From contig PAPT01000012.1 of NCBI GenBank assembly GCA_002708995.1, positions 1 through 54,687 on the forward strand: DNA of 54,687 bases. The letters run 5' to 3'. The notes below the pieces were generated by a model, which had not been told where the DNA came from, searched no databases, and saw only the letters and a program-made list of their open reading frames with translations. Position 1 is the stretch's first letter. Each line of letters begins with the position of its first letter. Made by a program: the position numbers and the translations under genes. Origin of the DNA: Geminicoccus sp. (GTDB taxonomy: Bacteria; Pseudomonadota; Alphaproteobacteria; UBA7985). Below, one piece after another: positions 18,625 to 29,770 of the stretch.

Positions 18625-18691
18625 GGCCGGTCTCCTTATCGCTCAATGATTGCTATAGCTGTCAGTGGTAGAGCGCCCGGCGCTTCAGCGC

Positions 18692-18723
18692 AAAAAAAAA
18701 GGAGGTGCGGCGAACGCACCTCC
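18692..18723 (-). terminator. Orphan intrinsic terminator upstream of ridA
   Basis: On the minus strand, GGAGGTGCG (18723-18715) pairs perfectly with CGCACCTCC (18709-18701) around a 5-base loop, followed by nine T (18700-18692). No minus-strand gene precedes it for several kilobases. It either ends a short untranslated RNA started in the AT-rich DNA near 18850-18900 or acts as an attenuator in the ridA leader. Confidence 0.85.
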
Positions 18724-20084
<1,361 letters not shown>

Positions 20085-20091
20085 GATTGAG

Positions 20092-20153
20092 CCGGTCCGG
20101 TGGGACCCGGCCTGAGCCATCGGCTCAGTCTGGTTGACGCGCTGCCGGACCGG
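20092..20153. repeat. Nested inverted repeats after mdh
   Basis: CCGGTCCGG (20092-20100) and CCGGACCGG (20145-20153) are perfect complements. They enclose a second hairpin, CTGAGCC (20112-20118) with GGCTCAG (20122-20128), loop ATC. There is no T-tract, so this may be an mRNA 3'-end stabiliser or a rho-dependent boundary rather than an intrinsic terminator. Confidence 0.55.
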
Positions 20154-20209
20154 TTAACGGACGGACAGGCTGAGCCTGGGCTTGCATGCGTGCTTCCAAC
20201 CGAAGAGCC

Positions 20210-20776
20210 ATGATGACGCCCAAAGCCCTAATTCTGTTCGCCCATCCCGACGAAGACGGATCAAGTGCCGGGGCAAGCCTGCTCAACCGGATCGAGGGCG
20301 AACCGGATATCGAAGTCCGTCGCCTCTACAATCTCTATCCTGAGTTCAACGTCGATGTTGAGGTCGAGCAGGCAGCCTGGGACGCTGCCGACGTCATTGT
20401 GCTGCAGCACCCCTTTTACTGGTACTCGTCTCCGGCACTGCTCAAGGAGTATCTTGACGTCGTGCTGGAGCACAACTGGGCTTACGGCACCGAGGGGAAG
20501 GCGCTGGCCGGTAAGTCGCTGCTGACCGTTACCACAGCCGCCTCGCGCGAAGAAAACTACCGTCCCGACGGCTACAATAAATTCCCGGTCGAGACCCTGC
20601 TGCTGCCCTTCGAGGCTACGGCCAACCTGTGCAGCATGACCTACGAGAAACCCGTGGTTGTCTATAACGCCGACCGGATCGAGCCCGAGGCTCTGACAGC
20701 GGCCCGGGAGGGTTACTTGCAAACCATCAGACACCTGCTTGCGCGCCACGCCGGCGGGGAGGGGGCTGCACATTGA
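20210..20776 (+). CDS. NAD(P)H oxidoreductase, KefF-like
   Basis: A 188-residue flavodoxin-like quinone reductase (KefF/MdaB/DT-diaphorase family). It has ALILFAHPDEDGSSAG at the FMN site, the ADVIVLQHPFYWYSSPALLKEYLDVVL block and TTAASREENYRPDGYNKFPVETLLLPFEA. In E. coli KefF is a soluble partner that activates the glutathione-gated K+/H+ antiporter KefC, and the next gene here is kefC-like, overlapping the stop codon. GAAGAG precedes the two adjacent ATGs at 20210 and 20213. The partner gene is broken, so this protein may now work alone as an oxidoreductase. Confidence 0.88.
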   Translation: MMTPKALILFAHPDEDGSSAGASLLNRIEGEPDIEVRRLYNLYPEFNVDVEVEQAAWDAADVIVLQHPFYWYSSPALLKEYLDVVLEHNWAYGTEGKALAGKSLLTVTTAASREENYRPDGYNKFPVETLLLPFEATANLCSMTYEKPVVVYNADRIEPEALTAAREGYLQTIRHLLARHAGGEGAAH

Positions 20777-22716
20777 CCACCTCGTTCCTGTTCCTCGCGA
20801 CGCTGTTTCTGGGCGCTGCCGTTATTATCGTGCCGCTGTTCTAGCGCCTGGGGCTGGGGTCCGTGCTGGGCTATCTCGTCGCCGGGGTGGCCATTGCGCC
20901 CGTGCTGCGCTGGCTGGGCGCCGACGCCGTGCAAATCTCCCAAATCGCCGAATGCGGTGTGGTGATGATGCTGTTCCTCGTCGGCCTCGAGCTGGAGCCG
21001 AAGAAGCTGTGGCGGCTGCGGGTGCCGATCATCGGCATCGGCGGCGCGCAGGTGCTGATCACAGCGGCGGCCATGTGGGGACTGGGGCAGGTGTTCGAGC
21101 TGGACTGGCGTATGGCGCTGGCGCTCGGGCTGGCGCTGGCCCTGTCCTCGACGGCAATCGTGCTGCAGACCCTGAATGAGAAGGGCCAGATGGCGACACC
21201 TGCCGGACAGAACTCCTTTTCCGTGCTGCTGTTCCAGGACATCGCGGTCATCCCGATCCTCGCCGTGCTCCCCTTCCTTGCGCACCCGGGGGGCTTCGGC
21301 CTTGCGGAAGGGGGCGATCACAGCGCCAGCGAGGGAATGAGTCACGATGCGGGCGGCCACGATGCGGGCGGTCAGGATGCGGGCGGCCACGGTGCAGGTC
21401 ACGGCGGCGAAGAGGCTATTTTCGACCTGACCCAGAACCTGTCGGCCTGGGGGCAGGCCGGTGTCTCGATCGGGGTCATCATCGCCATTATTTTTGGCGG
21501 GCGCTACGCTATCCGCCCGCTGTTCCGGGTCATCGCCCGCACCCACATCCGCGAGCTGTTTACCGCCGATGCGCTGCTGATCGTCGTTGGTATTGCCTTC
21601 CTGATGGGGGCCATGGGCCTGTTGGCGGCGCTGGGCACCTTCATCGCCGGCGTAGTGCTGGCCGACAGCGAATACCGCCACGAGCTGGAGAGCGATATCG
21701 AGCCCTTCAAGGGCCTGCTGCTCGGCCTGTTCTTCATCACCGTCGGTGCACAGATCAATTTCAACACCCTGTTCGGTGAGCCGCCGGTGATCTTTTGTCT
21801 GCTCGCGGGACTGGTCGTGCTCAAGGCCGTGATCATCTTCGGGCTCGCGACCGTCGCGCGGCTGAACTTGAGCCGCCGGTTCACCATGGCACTGCTGCTG
21901 GCGCAGGGCGGCGAGTTCGCCTTCGTCCTGTTCGGTTTCATGATCGCCGAAGACGTGCTGCCGCGTGAGCTGACCGACCGCTTCACGCTGGTAGTGGCAC
22001 TGTCGATGCTGCTGACCCCTATGCTAGTGATCTTCAACGAGCGCGTGCTGCAGCCTGCCTCTCCGGCCTGGTCCAATCCATCGGCCGATGACGTCTATGA
22101 CGAGGGCAATCCGGTCATTGTCGCCGGTTTCGGCCGCATGGGAACCATCATCGTCCGCATGCTGCAGGGGCTGGGTGTGTCGGCCACGGTCCTCGATCAT
22201 GACCCCGACCAGATCGACCTGATGCGCCGCTTCGGCCACCGGGCCTTCTTCGGCGACGCCTCCCGCCTTGAACTGCTGGAAAGCGCCGGGGCAGGGTCGG
22301 CGTGCGTGCTGATCGTTGCCATCGACAACAGCGATAAGACGCTGGAGATCGTCGAACTGGCCCGCCGGCATTTCCCCCATCTGCGCATCGTTGCCCGCGC
22401 CCGCGAGCGCCGGGATGCCATGACCCTGCTCAAAGCCGGGGCCGACTAGGTGGTGCGCGAAACCTTCGAAGGCGCGGTGCAGATGAGCCAGCGCGCGCTC
22501 CAATTCCTCGGCACCCGCCCGTTCGCCGCGCGGCAGGCCGCCCAGCGTTTCGAAACCTAAGACATTGCGCTGATGTGTGACTGGGCAAGGATGGAAGAGC
22601 AAGGCATCGGCGAGAAAGAACGCATCGAACGGGTGTGGCAAGCGACCGAAGACCTCGCCAACCTGCTGGTCGAGGATCAGAAGTCAGGCCAAGGCAGCCT
22701 GCCTGAGGGCTGGTAA
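20773..22716 (+). pseudogene. KefB/KefC-type K+/H+ antiporter with three in-frame stops
   Basis: Read from the TTG at 20773, which overlaps the kefF stop, this is a complete KefB/C-like CPA2 antiporter of about 647 codons: first helix (FLFLATLFLGAAVIIVPLF), RLGLGSVLGYL, a membrane domain, a TrkA-N domain (VIVAGFGRMGTIIVRML) and a C-terminal tail. The frame is never shifted, yet it contains TAG at 20842, TAG at 22447 and TAA at 22558. The first stop falls where E. coli KefB has Gln (PLAQRLG). The longest open piece (20863-22449, 528 codons) lacks the first helix and the tail. A His-rich repeat lies between two helices. The gene is probably inactive, or depends on stop-codon readthrough. Confidence 0.85.
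21343..21402 (+). repeat. 15-bp tandem repeats encoding a His/Asp/Gly-rich loop
   Basis: Three near-perfect copies of a 15-base unit (coding for HDAGG or QDAGG) start at 21343, 21358 and 21373, followed by a degenerate copy. They encode a His-rich loop inside the kefC-like frame at a place where most KefC proteins have a short linker. Confidence 0.8.
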
Positions 22717-23020
22717 GTCAGCGGCAACGCCGACGAGCGCTAGCCTCGCCGATCCGCCGTCCGCCTTGCGGCCCGCGACCTTTCGAGCGGCTGTTGCTGT
22801 ATCGGCCTGCGGGCCGTGCGTGACCCGGCCTCGTGCGGCTGGCTGCATGCCGCTGGCGCGACACCGCTAGGCAGGGAAGGCGCATTGACCCCCCCAAACA
22901 CGGGCGTATTGTAACCGCGACTTCCGGTGCTCAAGACGCGACGCGTCTGCGAGCGCCGCCCCCCGCCGTTCCTGCGCTGGATGGGGGTGGAAAGACGCAG
23001 GACAGGGAGCCTTCCTCACC
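22717..23020. other. Intergenic region before sucC
   Basis: Beyond the last kefC stop I see no gene. The right part contains the likely sucCD promoter (separate entry) and a GC-rich leader of about 100 bases. Confidence 0.45.
22885..22912 (+). promoter_or_regulatory. Candidate sigma-70 promoter of sucCD
   Basis: A -35 box TTGACC (22885-22890) and a -10 box TATTGT (22907-22912) are separated by 16 bases. Nothing comparable lies closer to sucC. This would give a leader of about 100 bases and would let sucCD be transcribed independently of mdh. Confidence 0.45.
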
Positions 23021-24223
23021 ATGAATATCCACGAATATCAGGGCAAAGCACTGCTCAGAGACTACGGCGTTGCCGTGCTCGACGGCGCCGTGGCCTTTAC
23101 CCCTGAAGACGCCGTCGCAGCCGCCGAAAAGCTCGGCGGCCCGGTCTACGTCGTCAAATCGCAGATCCACGCCGGTGGCCGCGGTGCGGGCCACTTCGTC
23201 AATGACCCCGAGCGTGCGACCGGCGGCGGTGTCCGCGTGGTCAAGTCCGTCGAAGCGGTTGAAGAAGCAGCGCGCTTCATGCTCGGCAACACGCTGGTGA
23301 CCAAGCAGACCGGCCCCGAGGGCAAAGAGGTCAAGCGGCTCTACCTTGAAGCGGGCTGCGATATTGCGCGAGAGCTGTACCTGTCGCTGCTGGTCGATCG
23401 CGCCACCTCGCGCGTGACCATCGTCGCCTCGACCGAAGGCGGCATGGACATTGAGACCGTGGCCGAGGAAACCCCGGAAAAGATCATGCAGGTCGACATC
23501 GACCCCGCGACCGGCATTCAGGGTCACCACGCCCGCTCGATCGCCTTCAGCCTCGGGCTGGAAGGTGCGCAGGTCAAGTCGGCGACACGGTTCCTGATGG
23601 GGCTCTACAAGGCCTTCATCGACCTCGACTGCGCCATGGTGGAGATCAATCCGCTGGTGGTGACGGGTGATGGTGAACTGCTGGCGCTGGATGCCAAGGT
23701 CGGCTTCGACGACAACGCGCTGTTCCGGCACACGGCCCTCGATGAACTGCGCGACGAAGACGAGGAAGACGCCTCCGAACGCGCAGCTGCGGCCTGGGAC
23801 CTCAACTACGTCAAGCTCGACGGTGAAATCGGCTGCATGGTCAACGGCGCCGGGCTGGCAATGGCGACCATGGACATCATCAAGCTCTACGGCTCCGAGC
23901 CTGCAAACTTCCTCGATGTCGGCGGCGGCGCCACCGAAGAACGGGTGACGGCGGCCTTTAAAATCATCCTGTCCGACCCCAACGTGAAGGGCATTCTCGT
24001 CAACATTTTCGGCGGGATCATGAAGTGCGACATCATCGCCAGCGGTGTGGTTGCAGCAGCCCGGGAGACCAGCCTTTCCGTGCCGCTGGTGGTCCGGCTC
24101 GAAGGCACCAACGTCGAAAAGGGCAAGGCGATGATGGCCGACTCAGGCCTTACCATCATCCCCGCGGACAACCTCGGCGATGCCGCCGAAAAGATCACCC
24201 GCGCCGTCAGGGAGGCCGCTTAA
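23021..24223 (+). CDS. sucC: Succinyl-CoA synthetase beta subunit
   Basis: With SucD it converts succinyl-CoA to succinate while making ATP or GTP. This 400-residue subunit starts with the family signature [17 protein letters not shown]. It has an ATP-grasp domain ([49 protein letters not shown]) and a C-terminal CoA-ligase domain ([46 protein letters not shown]). The length is normal. The sucD start follows the stop by two bases. Confidence 0.97.
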   Translation: MNIHEYQGKALLRDYGVAVLDGAVAFTPEDAVAAAEKLGGPVYVVKSQIHAGGRGAGHFVNDPERATGGGVRVVKSVEAVEEAARFMLGNTLVTKQTGPEGKEVKRLYLEAGCDIARELYLSLLVDRATSRVTIVASTEGGMDIETVAEETPEKIMQVDIDPATGIQGHHARSIAFSLGLEGAQVKSATRFLMGLYKAFIDLDCAMVEINPLVVTGDGELLALDAKVGFDDNALFRHTALDELRDEDEEDASERAAAAWDLNYVKLDGEIGCMVNGAGLAMATMDIIKLYGSEPANFLDVGGGATEERVTAAFKIILSDPNVKGILVNIFGGIMKCDIIASGVVAAARETSLSVPLVVRLEGTNVEKGKAMMADSGLTIIPADNLGDAAEKITRAVREAA

Positions 24224-24225
24224 CC

Positions 24226-25098
24226 ATGGCAGTTCTTGTCGATCAGAACACCCGCGTGATCACGCAGGGTTTCACAGGCGCCCAGGGCACCTTCCATTCT
24301 GAACAGGCACTGGCCTACGGCACGCAGGTTGTCGGTGGCGTGACACCGGGGAAGGGGGGGCAAACCCACCTCGACCTGCCGGTGTTTAACACCGTCGCCG
24401 AAGCTCGGCGCGCGACCAAGGCCAACGCGTCGGTCATCTACGTGCCTCCCCCGTTTGCAGCGGACTCCATCCTCGAGGCGATCGACGCCGAGATCGAGCT
24501 TGTGGTCTGCATCACCGAAGGCATTCCCGTGCTGGATATGGTGCGGGTCAAGCGCGCGCTGGATGGTGCCAGAACCCGGCTGATCGGGCCTAACTGCCCC
24601 GGTATCATCACCCCCGGTGCCTGCAAGATCGGGATCATGCCCGGACACATTCACCAGCGCGGCAAGATCGGGATCGTCTCCCGCTCGGGCACGCTGACCT
24701 ATGAGGCGGTGGCGCAGACCACGGCGACCGGTCTGGGCCAGTCAACCTGCATCGGTATCGGCGGCGACCCCGTTAACGGCACCAACTTCATCGACTGCCT
24801 CGAATTGTTCCTCGAAGACGATGAAACCCAGGGCATCATTATGATCGGCGAGATCGGTGGTTCCGCGGAGGAAGAAGCCGCAGCCTTTTACGCTTCGCAC
24901 GCCAACAAAAAGCCGATCGCCGGCTTTATCGCGGGTGTGTCTGCCCCTCCGGGCAAGCGCATGGGCCACGCCGGCGCGATCATTGCCGGGGGCAAGGGCG
25001 ATGCAGGCTCGAAGATTGAAGCCATGCGTTCGGCCGGAATTGTTGTCGCCGACAGCCCGGCCGGGCTGGGTGAAGCGATGCTGGAGGCCATGGGCTGA
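24226..25098 (+). CDS. sucD: Succinyl-CoA synthetase alpha subunit
   Basis: A 290-residue subunit that carries the phosphohistidine. It has a CoA-binding Rossmann domain ([23 protein letters not shown]), [42 protein letters not shown], and the active-site His248 in [13 protein letters not shown]. The ATG at 24226 has GGGAGG within the end of sucC; a longer frame from 24025 only shadows sucC. A bidirectional terminator follows. Confidence 0.97.
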   Translation: MAVLVDQNTRVITQGFTGAQGTFHSEQALAYGTQVVGGVTPGKGGQTHLDLPVFNTVAEARRATKANASVIYVPPPFAADSILEAIDAEIELVVCITEGIPVLDMVRVKRALDGARTRLIGPNCPGIITPGACKIGIMPGHIHQRGKIGIVSRSGTLTYEAVAQTTATGLGQSTCIGIGGDPVNGTNFIDCLELFLEDDETQGIIMIGEIGGSAEEEAAAFYASHANKKPIAGFIAGVSAPPGKRMGHAGAIIAGGKGDAGSKIEAMRSAGIVVADSPAGLGEAMLEAMG

Positions 25099-25119
25099 GA
25101 CCAGCCTCCATGAGCACAG

Positions 25120-25156
25120 AAAAAAGGCGGCTGCCGGGAACCGGCGCCGCCTTTGT
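25120..25156. terminator. Bidirectional terminator between sucD and the lipoprotein gene
   Basis: Six A (25120-25125) precede GGCGGC (25126-25131), which pairs with GCCGCC (25146-25151); an inner CCGG-GAA-CCGG extends the stem. TTTGTCGTTT follows. On the minus strand the same hairpin ends in six T. It sits between convergent genes and can serve both. Confidence 0.8.
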
Positions 25157-25227
25157 CGTTTCAGGGGCTAAAGCAACGCGCTTGCGCAGCACGCACAGCC
25201 CGCCCCGGCACCCGAGCCGAAAGCGGC

Positions 25228-26370
25228 TCAGCCTTCGAGGTTGAGCACGTGCTCCAGCACCGACTTGATGAAGTTCACCCGGCCATCACGTGGCAAAACC
25301 CGGGCCTGAACCGCGATTGTCATGTCGTAGCGGGGGATGTGCAGCAGGGTCTGACCGCCGAAGCCGATCGAACCATAGCCCGCCACCATCTCGCCATTGA
25401 GGGGCAAGCGCACGAACCAGCTGCCGTAGCCATAGCCCCAGTCCGGTGACACCAGTCGCGATTCAGCGCGGCGGAAGAAGCGCCCGCGACCGGCGACCGG
25501 GCCGCGCATCTCAGCGACGAAGTCCGGGCCGATGTGGTCTTCGATTTCGACCGTCATGAACCGCCCGAAGCGCCACAGGTCGCGCGCGGTCATGTGCAGT
25601 CCATAGCCTGCCCGGACCTGCTGCGTGGCATCGGCAATATCCCATTGCGCGGCTTCGCCGGCGCCCATCGGGTGCCAGATCTTGTCAGTGATGATGTCCT
25701 GCAGCGGTTGCTCATAAACGGTTTCCAGACCTTCGGCCATGATCTGTGCAACCAGCGAGCTGTAGTGGAAACGCGTGCCGGACTCGAACGACTCATCCAG
25801 CGATGGTTCGTCGATCAACGCGCTGAAATCGTCCGCTGAAAACAGCTGAACGGTCTTGGACTTCAGCAGGTGTGGGGCCTCGGTGTAGTCGAGATTGGCG
25901 GTCATGGTCAGCAGATGGCGCCAGGTGATGCCCGACCCGCCGAACTGCGGCAGGTCCAGCGAAATGTACTGGTCGACCGACTTGATCCGGCCTTCCTCGA
26001 GCGCGACGCCGACGGCGGCGGACACTATGGTCGTGGAAATGCCATGGGCGTTCCACAGCGTTTTCGGGTCGTGGCCGTGCAGGTAAGTTTCCAGCACGAC
26101 GTCGTCACCCTCGGACACGATCAGGCTGTGCACGGAATTGCGCCGAAGGAAGGACACCAGATCGATGTCATTTTCAAATCTGTCTTCGTCGAAGGGCCGG
26201 GGCGCAGATGAAGCGGGGAGGGCCGCGTAGGTGCCGTCCTCGTTGAAGTGGCTCTCGACGAACAGCCGGCCGATTTTGGAGCTGGCCGGACCCGTGGCTT
26301 CACAGCCAATCAACAGTAAGGTCATCGCAGCCGCTGAAGCGGTCAGCGCCGCTTTGAAAAAGTGTCGCAT
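25228..26370 (-). CDS. Serine beta-lactamase-fold lipoprotein without the SxxK motif
   Basis: This 380-residue lipoprotein has lipobox LIGC (Cys23) and the class C beta-lactamase / esterase fold: SVDQYISLDLPQFGGSGITWRHLLTMTANLDYTE, RFHYSSLVAQIMAEGLETV, and the C-terminal GYGSWFVRLPLNGEMVAGYGSIGFGGQTL. In active members an S-x-x-K sits just before the VGVALEEG helix. Here the matching residues are Gly110-Ile-Ser-Thr113, so both the nucleophile and the Lys seem lost. It may be a non-catalytic binding protein. I chose the ATG at 26370 (GGAACGAGGA upstream) because it gives a normal lipoprotein signal. It splits sucCD from sucAB. Confidence 0.82.
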   Translation of the reverse strand: MRHFFKAALTASAAAMTLLLIGCEATGPASSKIGRLFVESHFNEDGTYAALPASSAPRPFDEDRFENDIDLVSFLRRNSVHSLIVSEGDDVVLETYLHGHDPKTLWNAHGISTTIVSAAVGVALEEGRIKSVDQYISLDLPQFGGSGITWRHLLTMTANLDYTEAPHLLKSKTVQLFSADDFSALIDEPSLDESFESGTRFHYSSLVAQIMAEGLETVYEQPLQDIITDKIWHPMGAGEAAQWDIADATQQVRAGYGLHMTARDLWRFGRFMTVEIEDHIGPDFVAEMRGPVAGRGRFFRRAESRLVSPDWGYGYGSWFVRLPLNGEMVAGYGSIGFGGQTLLHIPRYDMTIAVQARVLPRDGRVNFIKSVLEHVLNLEG

Positions 26371-26817
26371 TCCTCGTTCCTCAAAATCCAGTGAGGGTTC
26401 TGTCAAATCAGGCATTCAAATCGGGCGAGAATAGAACATGACCTGCGCGGAAATGCGAGCGGGTGGTTCCAAGCGCACCGGGGAGACTGACATAGAGTAA
26501 TTGCAGGCCGGAGGGCAGGCTAAGCCCATGATTTTTCATGAATCTCTGGCTGGCCCACGCATAAGCGAGATTTATTGCGAATGAACTGGTTTATGGTCTG
26601 ATAATATTCGAATCGATTCGCGACTCACGGGCAACAACTGGTCTCTTACCCGTCACGCAGCCATGCGCCTTTGTCCGTGCAGTGGTCGCATTTCAGCCAC
26701 GGAGTGGCGCTTTTCTTTCAGGAGACTTGGGCGTACACCTAAGGACTACAGCATACGTGATACTCAAACCCGCAGGCGGCAGCAGGCTGGCGGGTCGGGA
26801 AATGAGACGGGAAAAAC
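26371..26817. other. Divergent regulatory region upstream of sucA
   Basis: No gene is supported. The middle part (26540-26640) is AT-richer than its surroundings, with a GATAAT box near 26599 and a 12-bp palindrome holding two GANTC sites. It should hold the promoters of sucAB and of the divergent lipoprotein gene. Confidence 0.45.
26609..26620. promoter_or_regulatory. Palindrome with two overlapping GANTC sites
   Basis: CGAATCGATTCG is a perfect 12-bp palindrome holding GAATC and GATTC, the CcrM methylation sequence of alphaproteobacteria. It lies about 10 bases after a GATAAT box and 200 bases before sucA. A methylation-sensitive effect on sucAB is possible but unproven. Confidence 0.35.
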
Positions 26818-29742
26818 ATGGCACCGCTGGACCAGGCTGTGGAAGCAGCCTTTCACGACGATCCCCTTTCCGCGCTGACCGGGGCGAACGCGCCCTACAT
26901 TGCCGAATTGTTCGCGCGATATCACGAAAATCCGCAGTCCGTAGACGCCAACTGGCAGACCTTCTTTGCCTCGCTGAGCGACAATGAAGCCGTGCTGCTG
27001 GGTGATTTTCAGGGCCCGAGCTGGCGTGCACGCGACACCCGCATTGTGGGCGTAGCGGACGCAGACGCTGCCGCCAAAGCCGCAGAAAAGGGAGCGGCTG
27101 CGGCCGGTCCGGCCCTCGACGGTGAGGCGGCCAAGCGCGCCACACAGGACTCGGTCAGCGCGCTGATGATGATCCGCGCCTACCGCATCCGGGGGCACCT
27201 GATCGCCGATCTTGACCCGCTGGGTTTGAAGGAGCGGCTGACCCACGAAGAGCTGAACCCTGAGACCTATGACTTCGGCGCCGCGGATATGGACCGCGAG
27301 GTCTACATCAACAACGTGCTGGGGCTGGGTGAGTATGCTACGGTCCAGCAGATCCTCGACCGGTGCCGCGCGACCTACTGCGGGCGCATCGGGGTCGAGT
27401 TCATGCACATCACCGACCCGGCGCAGAAGGCCTGGGTGCAGGAGCGGATCGAGGCAATCGAAAACAAGACCGACTTCACCGAAATGGGGAAGAAGGCTAT
27501 TCTCGAACGCCTGACCCACGCCGAAGGTTTCGAGAACTTCCTCGACAAGAAGTTCCCAGGCACCAAGCGCTTCGGGCTGGACGGCGGCGAGACCATGATC
27601 CCGGCGCTGGAGCAGATCCTCAAGCGCGGCTCGCAACTGGGGCTGAAGGAAGTGGTGCTGGGCATGGCCCACCGCGGCCGGTTGAACGTGCTAGCGAACT
27701 TCATGCAGAAGCCGTTCCGGGCGATTCTGAATGAGTTTCTCGGCGGCTTTGCTTTCCCTGACGTCATCAACGCGTCGGGCGACGTAAAGTACCATCTGGG
27801 GACCTCAGCCGACCGTGAATTCGACGGTGAGACCGTGCACCTGTCGCTCAACCCCAATCCTTCGCACCTCGAAGCCGTCAACCCGGTGGTCGTGGGTAAG
27901 GCCCGCGCGAAGCAGGACCGCCTCGCCGACAGGGATCGCACCAAGGTGATGCCGATCCTGATCCACGGTGATGCTGCCTTTGCGGGGCAGGGGCTAGTGC
28001 CCGAAGTGCTCGATCTGACGGGGCTGAAGGGCTACCGCACCGGCGGGGTGATCAACTTCGTCATCAACAACCAGATCGGCTTCACCACCAATCCCGTGAA
28101 CGCCCGTCCGGGGCCGTACTGCACCGACATCGCCAAGGCGATCGAGGCGCCGATTTTCCACGTCAACGGCGATGATCCGGAGGCCGTGGTTCATATCGCG
28201 CGCATTGCGACCGAATTCCGGCAAGAGTTTCAGCAGGACGTGGTGATCGACATGTTCTGCTACCGCCGCTTCGGACACAACGAGGGCGACGAGCCAGCGT
28301 TCACCCAGCCGCTGATGTACAAGCAGATCAAGGCGCAGCGCCCGACCCGCGCGCTCTACGCCGACAAGCTGGCCGCCGATGGCCTTGTGCCTGCCGAAGA
28401 AAGCCAGCAGATGGTCAGCGAATTTCAGGCGCTGATGGCCGATGAATTCGAAGCCGCACAGTCCTACAAGCCGAACAGCGCCGACTGGCTCGGTGGCGCT
28501 TGGGACGGGCTCAAGCCTGCTGAAAAGGGGCCGCGCCGCGGCAAGACCGGGCTGTCGAACGAGCAATTCGACGCGCTGGCAAAGGCGCTCCCCGGTATCC
28601 CTGAAGACTTCACCCCGAACAGCAAGGTCGTCCGCCTCATGGACGCCAAGCGTAAGATGTTCGACAGCGGTCAGGGCTTTGACTGGGCGACGGCAGAGGC
28701 CATGGCTTTTGGCTCACTGCTGATGGAGGGTGCACCGATCCGCTTCTCCGGGCAGGACGTTCGCCGCGGAACCTTTACCCAGCGTCATGCCGTGCTGACC
28801 GACCAGAACACGGAGGCGACCCACACCCCGCTGACCACGCTGTCAGCCGATCAGGCACGACTGGAGATCATCGACTCTCCGCTGTCCGAGCTGGGGGTTC
28901 TGGGCTTTGAATACGGTTATTCGACCGCCGAGCCCAAGGCGCTGACGCTTTGGGAAGCGCAATTCGGCGATTTCTCCAACGGTGCCCAGATCATCATCGA
29001 CCAGTTCATTTCCTCGGCCGAAGCCAAGTGGCTGCGGATGTCCGGTCTGGTGATGCTGCTGCCCCACGGCTACGAGGGGCAGGGCCCCGAGCACTCGTCG
29101 GCCCGGCTCGAGCGCTATCTGCAGATGTGCGGCGAGGATAACTGGCAGGTTGCGAACTGCACCACGCCTGCGAACTACTTCCACATTCTCCGCCGCCAGC
29201 TGCGCCGGGATTTCCGCAAGCCGCTGGTGCTGATGACGCCGAAATCGCTGCTCCGTCAAAAGCGCTGCGTGTCGTCCAAGGCGGACTTCATGAATGGTTC
29301 GACCTTCCACCGAGTGCTGCTCGAGGATCGCTCCTACGACAAGAAGCTGCAGAAGGCGGCAGAGCGCGTCGTGCTGTGCTCGGGCAAGGTCTACTACGAC
29401 CTGCTCGAAGCCCGCGAGGCGCAGGGGCTGGACCACGCGCACCTGATGCGGATCGAGCAGCTCTATCCCTTCCCGAGCATCGCGCTGAGCGAAGAGCTCG
29501 AGGCCTTCAAGCACTGCGAATTCGTCTGGTGTCAGGAAGAGCCGAAGAACATGGGCGCATGGACCCACGTTGACCCCTATATCGAAGACGTGCTGGAGCA
29601 GATCAACGCCCCGGCAGGTCGCGCGGGATACGCGGGCCGTGCTGCGGCGGCATCGCCGGCGACCGGGTCCAATTCCCTGCACAAGAAACAACAGGCTGCC
29701 TTGGTTGAAGAGGCGCTCACCGGTCCGATCAAGCGACGCTGA
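26818..29742 (+). CDS. sucA: 2-oxoglutarate dehydrogenase E1 component
   Basis: The thiamine-diphosphate enzyme that decarboxylates 2-oxoglutarate and passes the succinyl group to SucB. It has 974 residues, a normal length. The N-terminus has the SucA-specific region ([20 protein letters not shown]). Further motifs are [14 protein letters not shown], the ThDP site [10 protein letters not shown]...[10 protein letters not shown] near residues 382-420, and GHNEGDEP. The C-terminal transketolase-like part has [33 protein letters not shown] and [28 protein letters not shown] precedes the ATG; sucB follows 28 bases later. Confidence 0.97.
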   Translation: MAPLDQAVEAAFHDDPLSALTGANAPYIAELFARYHENPQSVDANWQTFFASLSDNEAVLLGDFQGPSWRARDTRIVGVADADAAAKAAEKGAAAAGPALDGEAAKRATQDSVSALMMIRAYRIRGHLIADLDPLGLKERLTHEELNPETYDFGAADMDREVYINNVLGLGEYATVQQILDRCRATYCGRIGVEFMHITDPAQKAWVQERIEAIENKTDFTEMGKKAILERLTHAEGFENFLDKKFPGTKRFGLDGGETMIPALEQILKRGSQLGLKEVVLGMAHRGRLNVLANFMQKPFRAILNEFLGGFAFPDVINASGDVKYHLGTSADREFDGETVHLSLNPNPSHLEAVNPVVVGKARAKQDRLADRDRTKVMPILIHGDAAFAGQGLVPEVLDLTGLKGYRTGGVINFVINNQIGFTTNPVNARPGPYCTDIAKAIEAPIFHVNGDDPEAVVHIARIATEFRQEFQQDVVIDMFCYRRFGHNEGDEPAFTQPLMYKQIKAQRPTRALYADKLAADGLVPAEESQQMVSEFQALMADEFEAAQSYKPNSADWLGGAWDGLKPAEKGPRRGKTGLSNEQFDALAKALPGIPEDFTPNSKVVRLMDAKRKMFDSGQGFDWATAEAMAFGSLLMEGAPIRFSGQDVRRGTFTQRHAVLTDQNTEATHTPLTTLSADQARLEIIDSPLSELGVLGFEYGYSTAEPKALTLWEAQFGDFSNGAQIIIDQFISSAEAKWLRMSGLVMLLPHGYEGQGPEHSSARLERYLQMCGEDNWQVANCTTPANYFHILRRQLRRDFRKPLVLMTPKSLLRQKRCVSSKADFMNGSTFHRVLLEDRSYDKKLQKAAERVVLCSGKVYYDLLEAREAQGLDHAHLMRIEQLYPFPSIALSEELEAFKHCEFVWCQEEPKNMGAWTHVDPYIEDVLEQINAPAGRAGYAGRAAAASPATGSNSLHKKQQAALVEEALTGPIKRR

Positions 29743-29770
29743 TCAGCTCGAAACAGAAGGAAGACAGCGC

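Noticed and set aside
21343-21402. CRISPR-like array
   Set aside because: The 15-bp units are contiguous without spacers and in frame with KefC; a coding tandem repeat.
20713-21681. 322-codon open frame antisense to kefC, rich in His, Gln and Arg
   Set aside because: The composition is that of a GC-rich antisense shadow and it overlaps conserved KefC domains.
20842-22560. Recoding of TAG as a special amino acid in kefC
   Set aside because: One of the three stops is TAA, metZ has TGA, and intact genes in the window end normally with all three stop codons; decay or sequence error is simpler.
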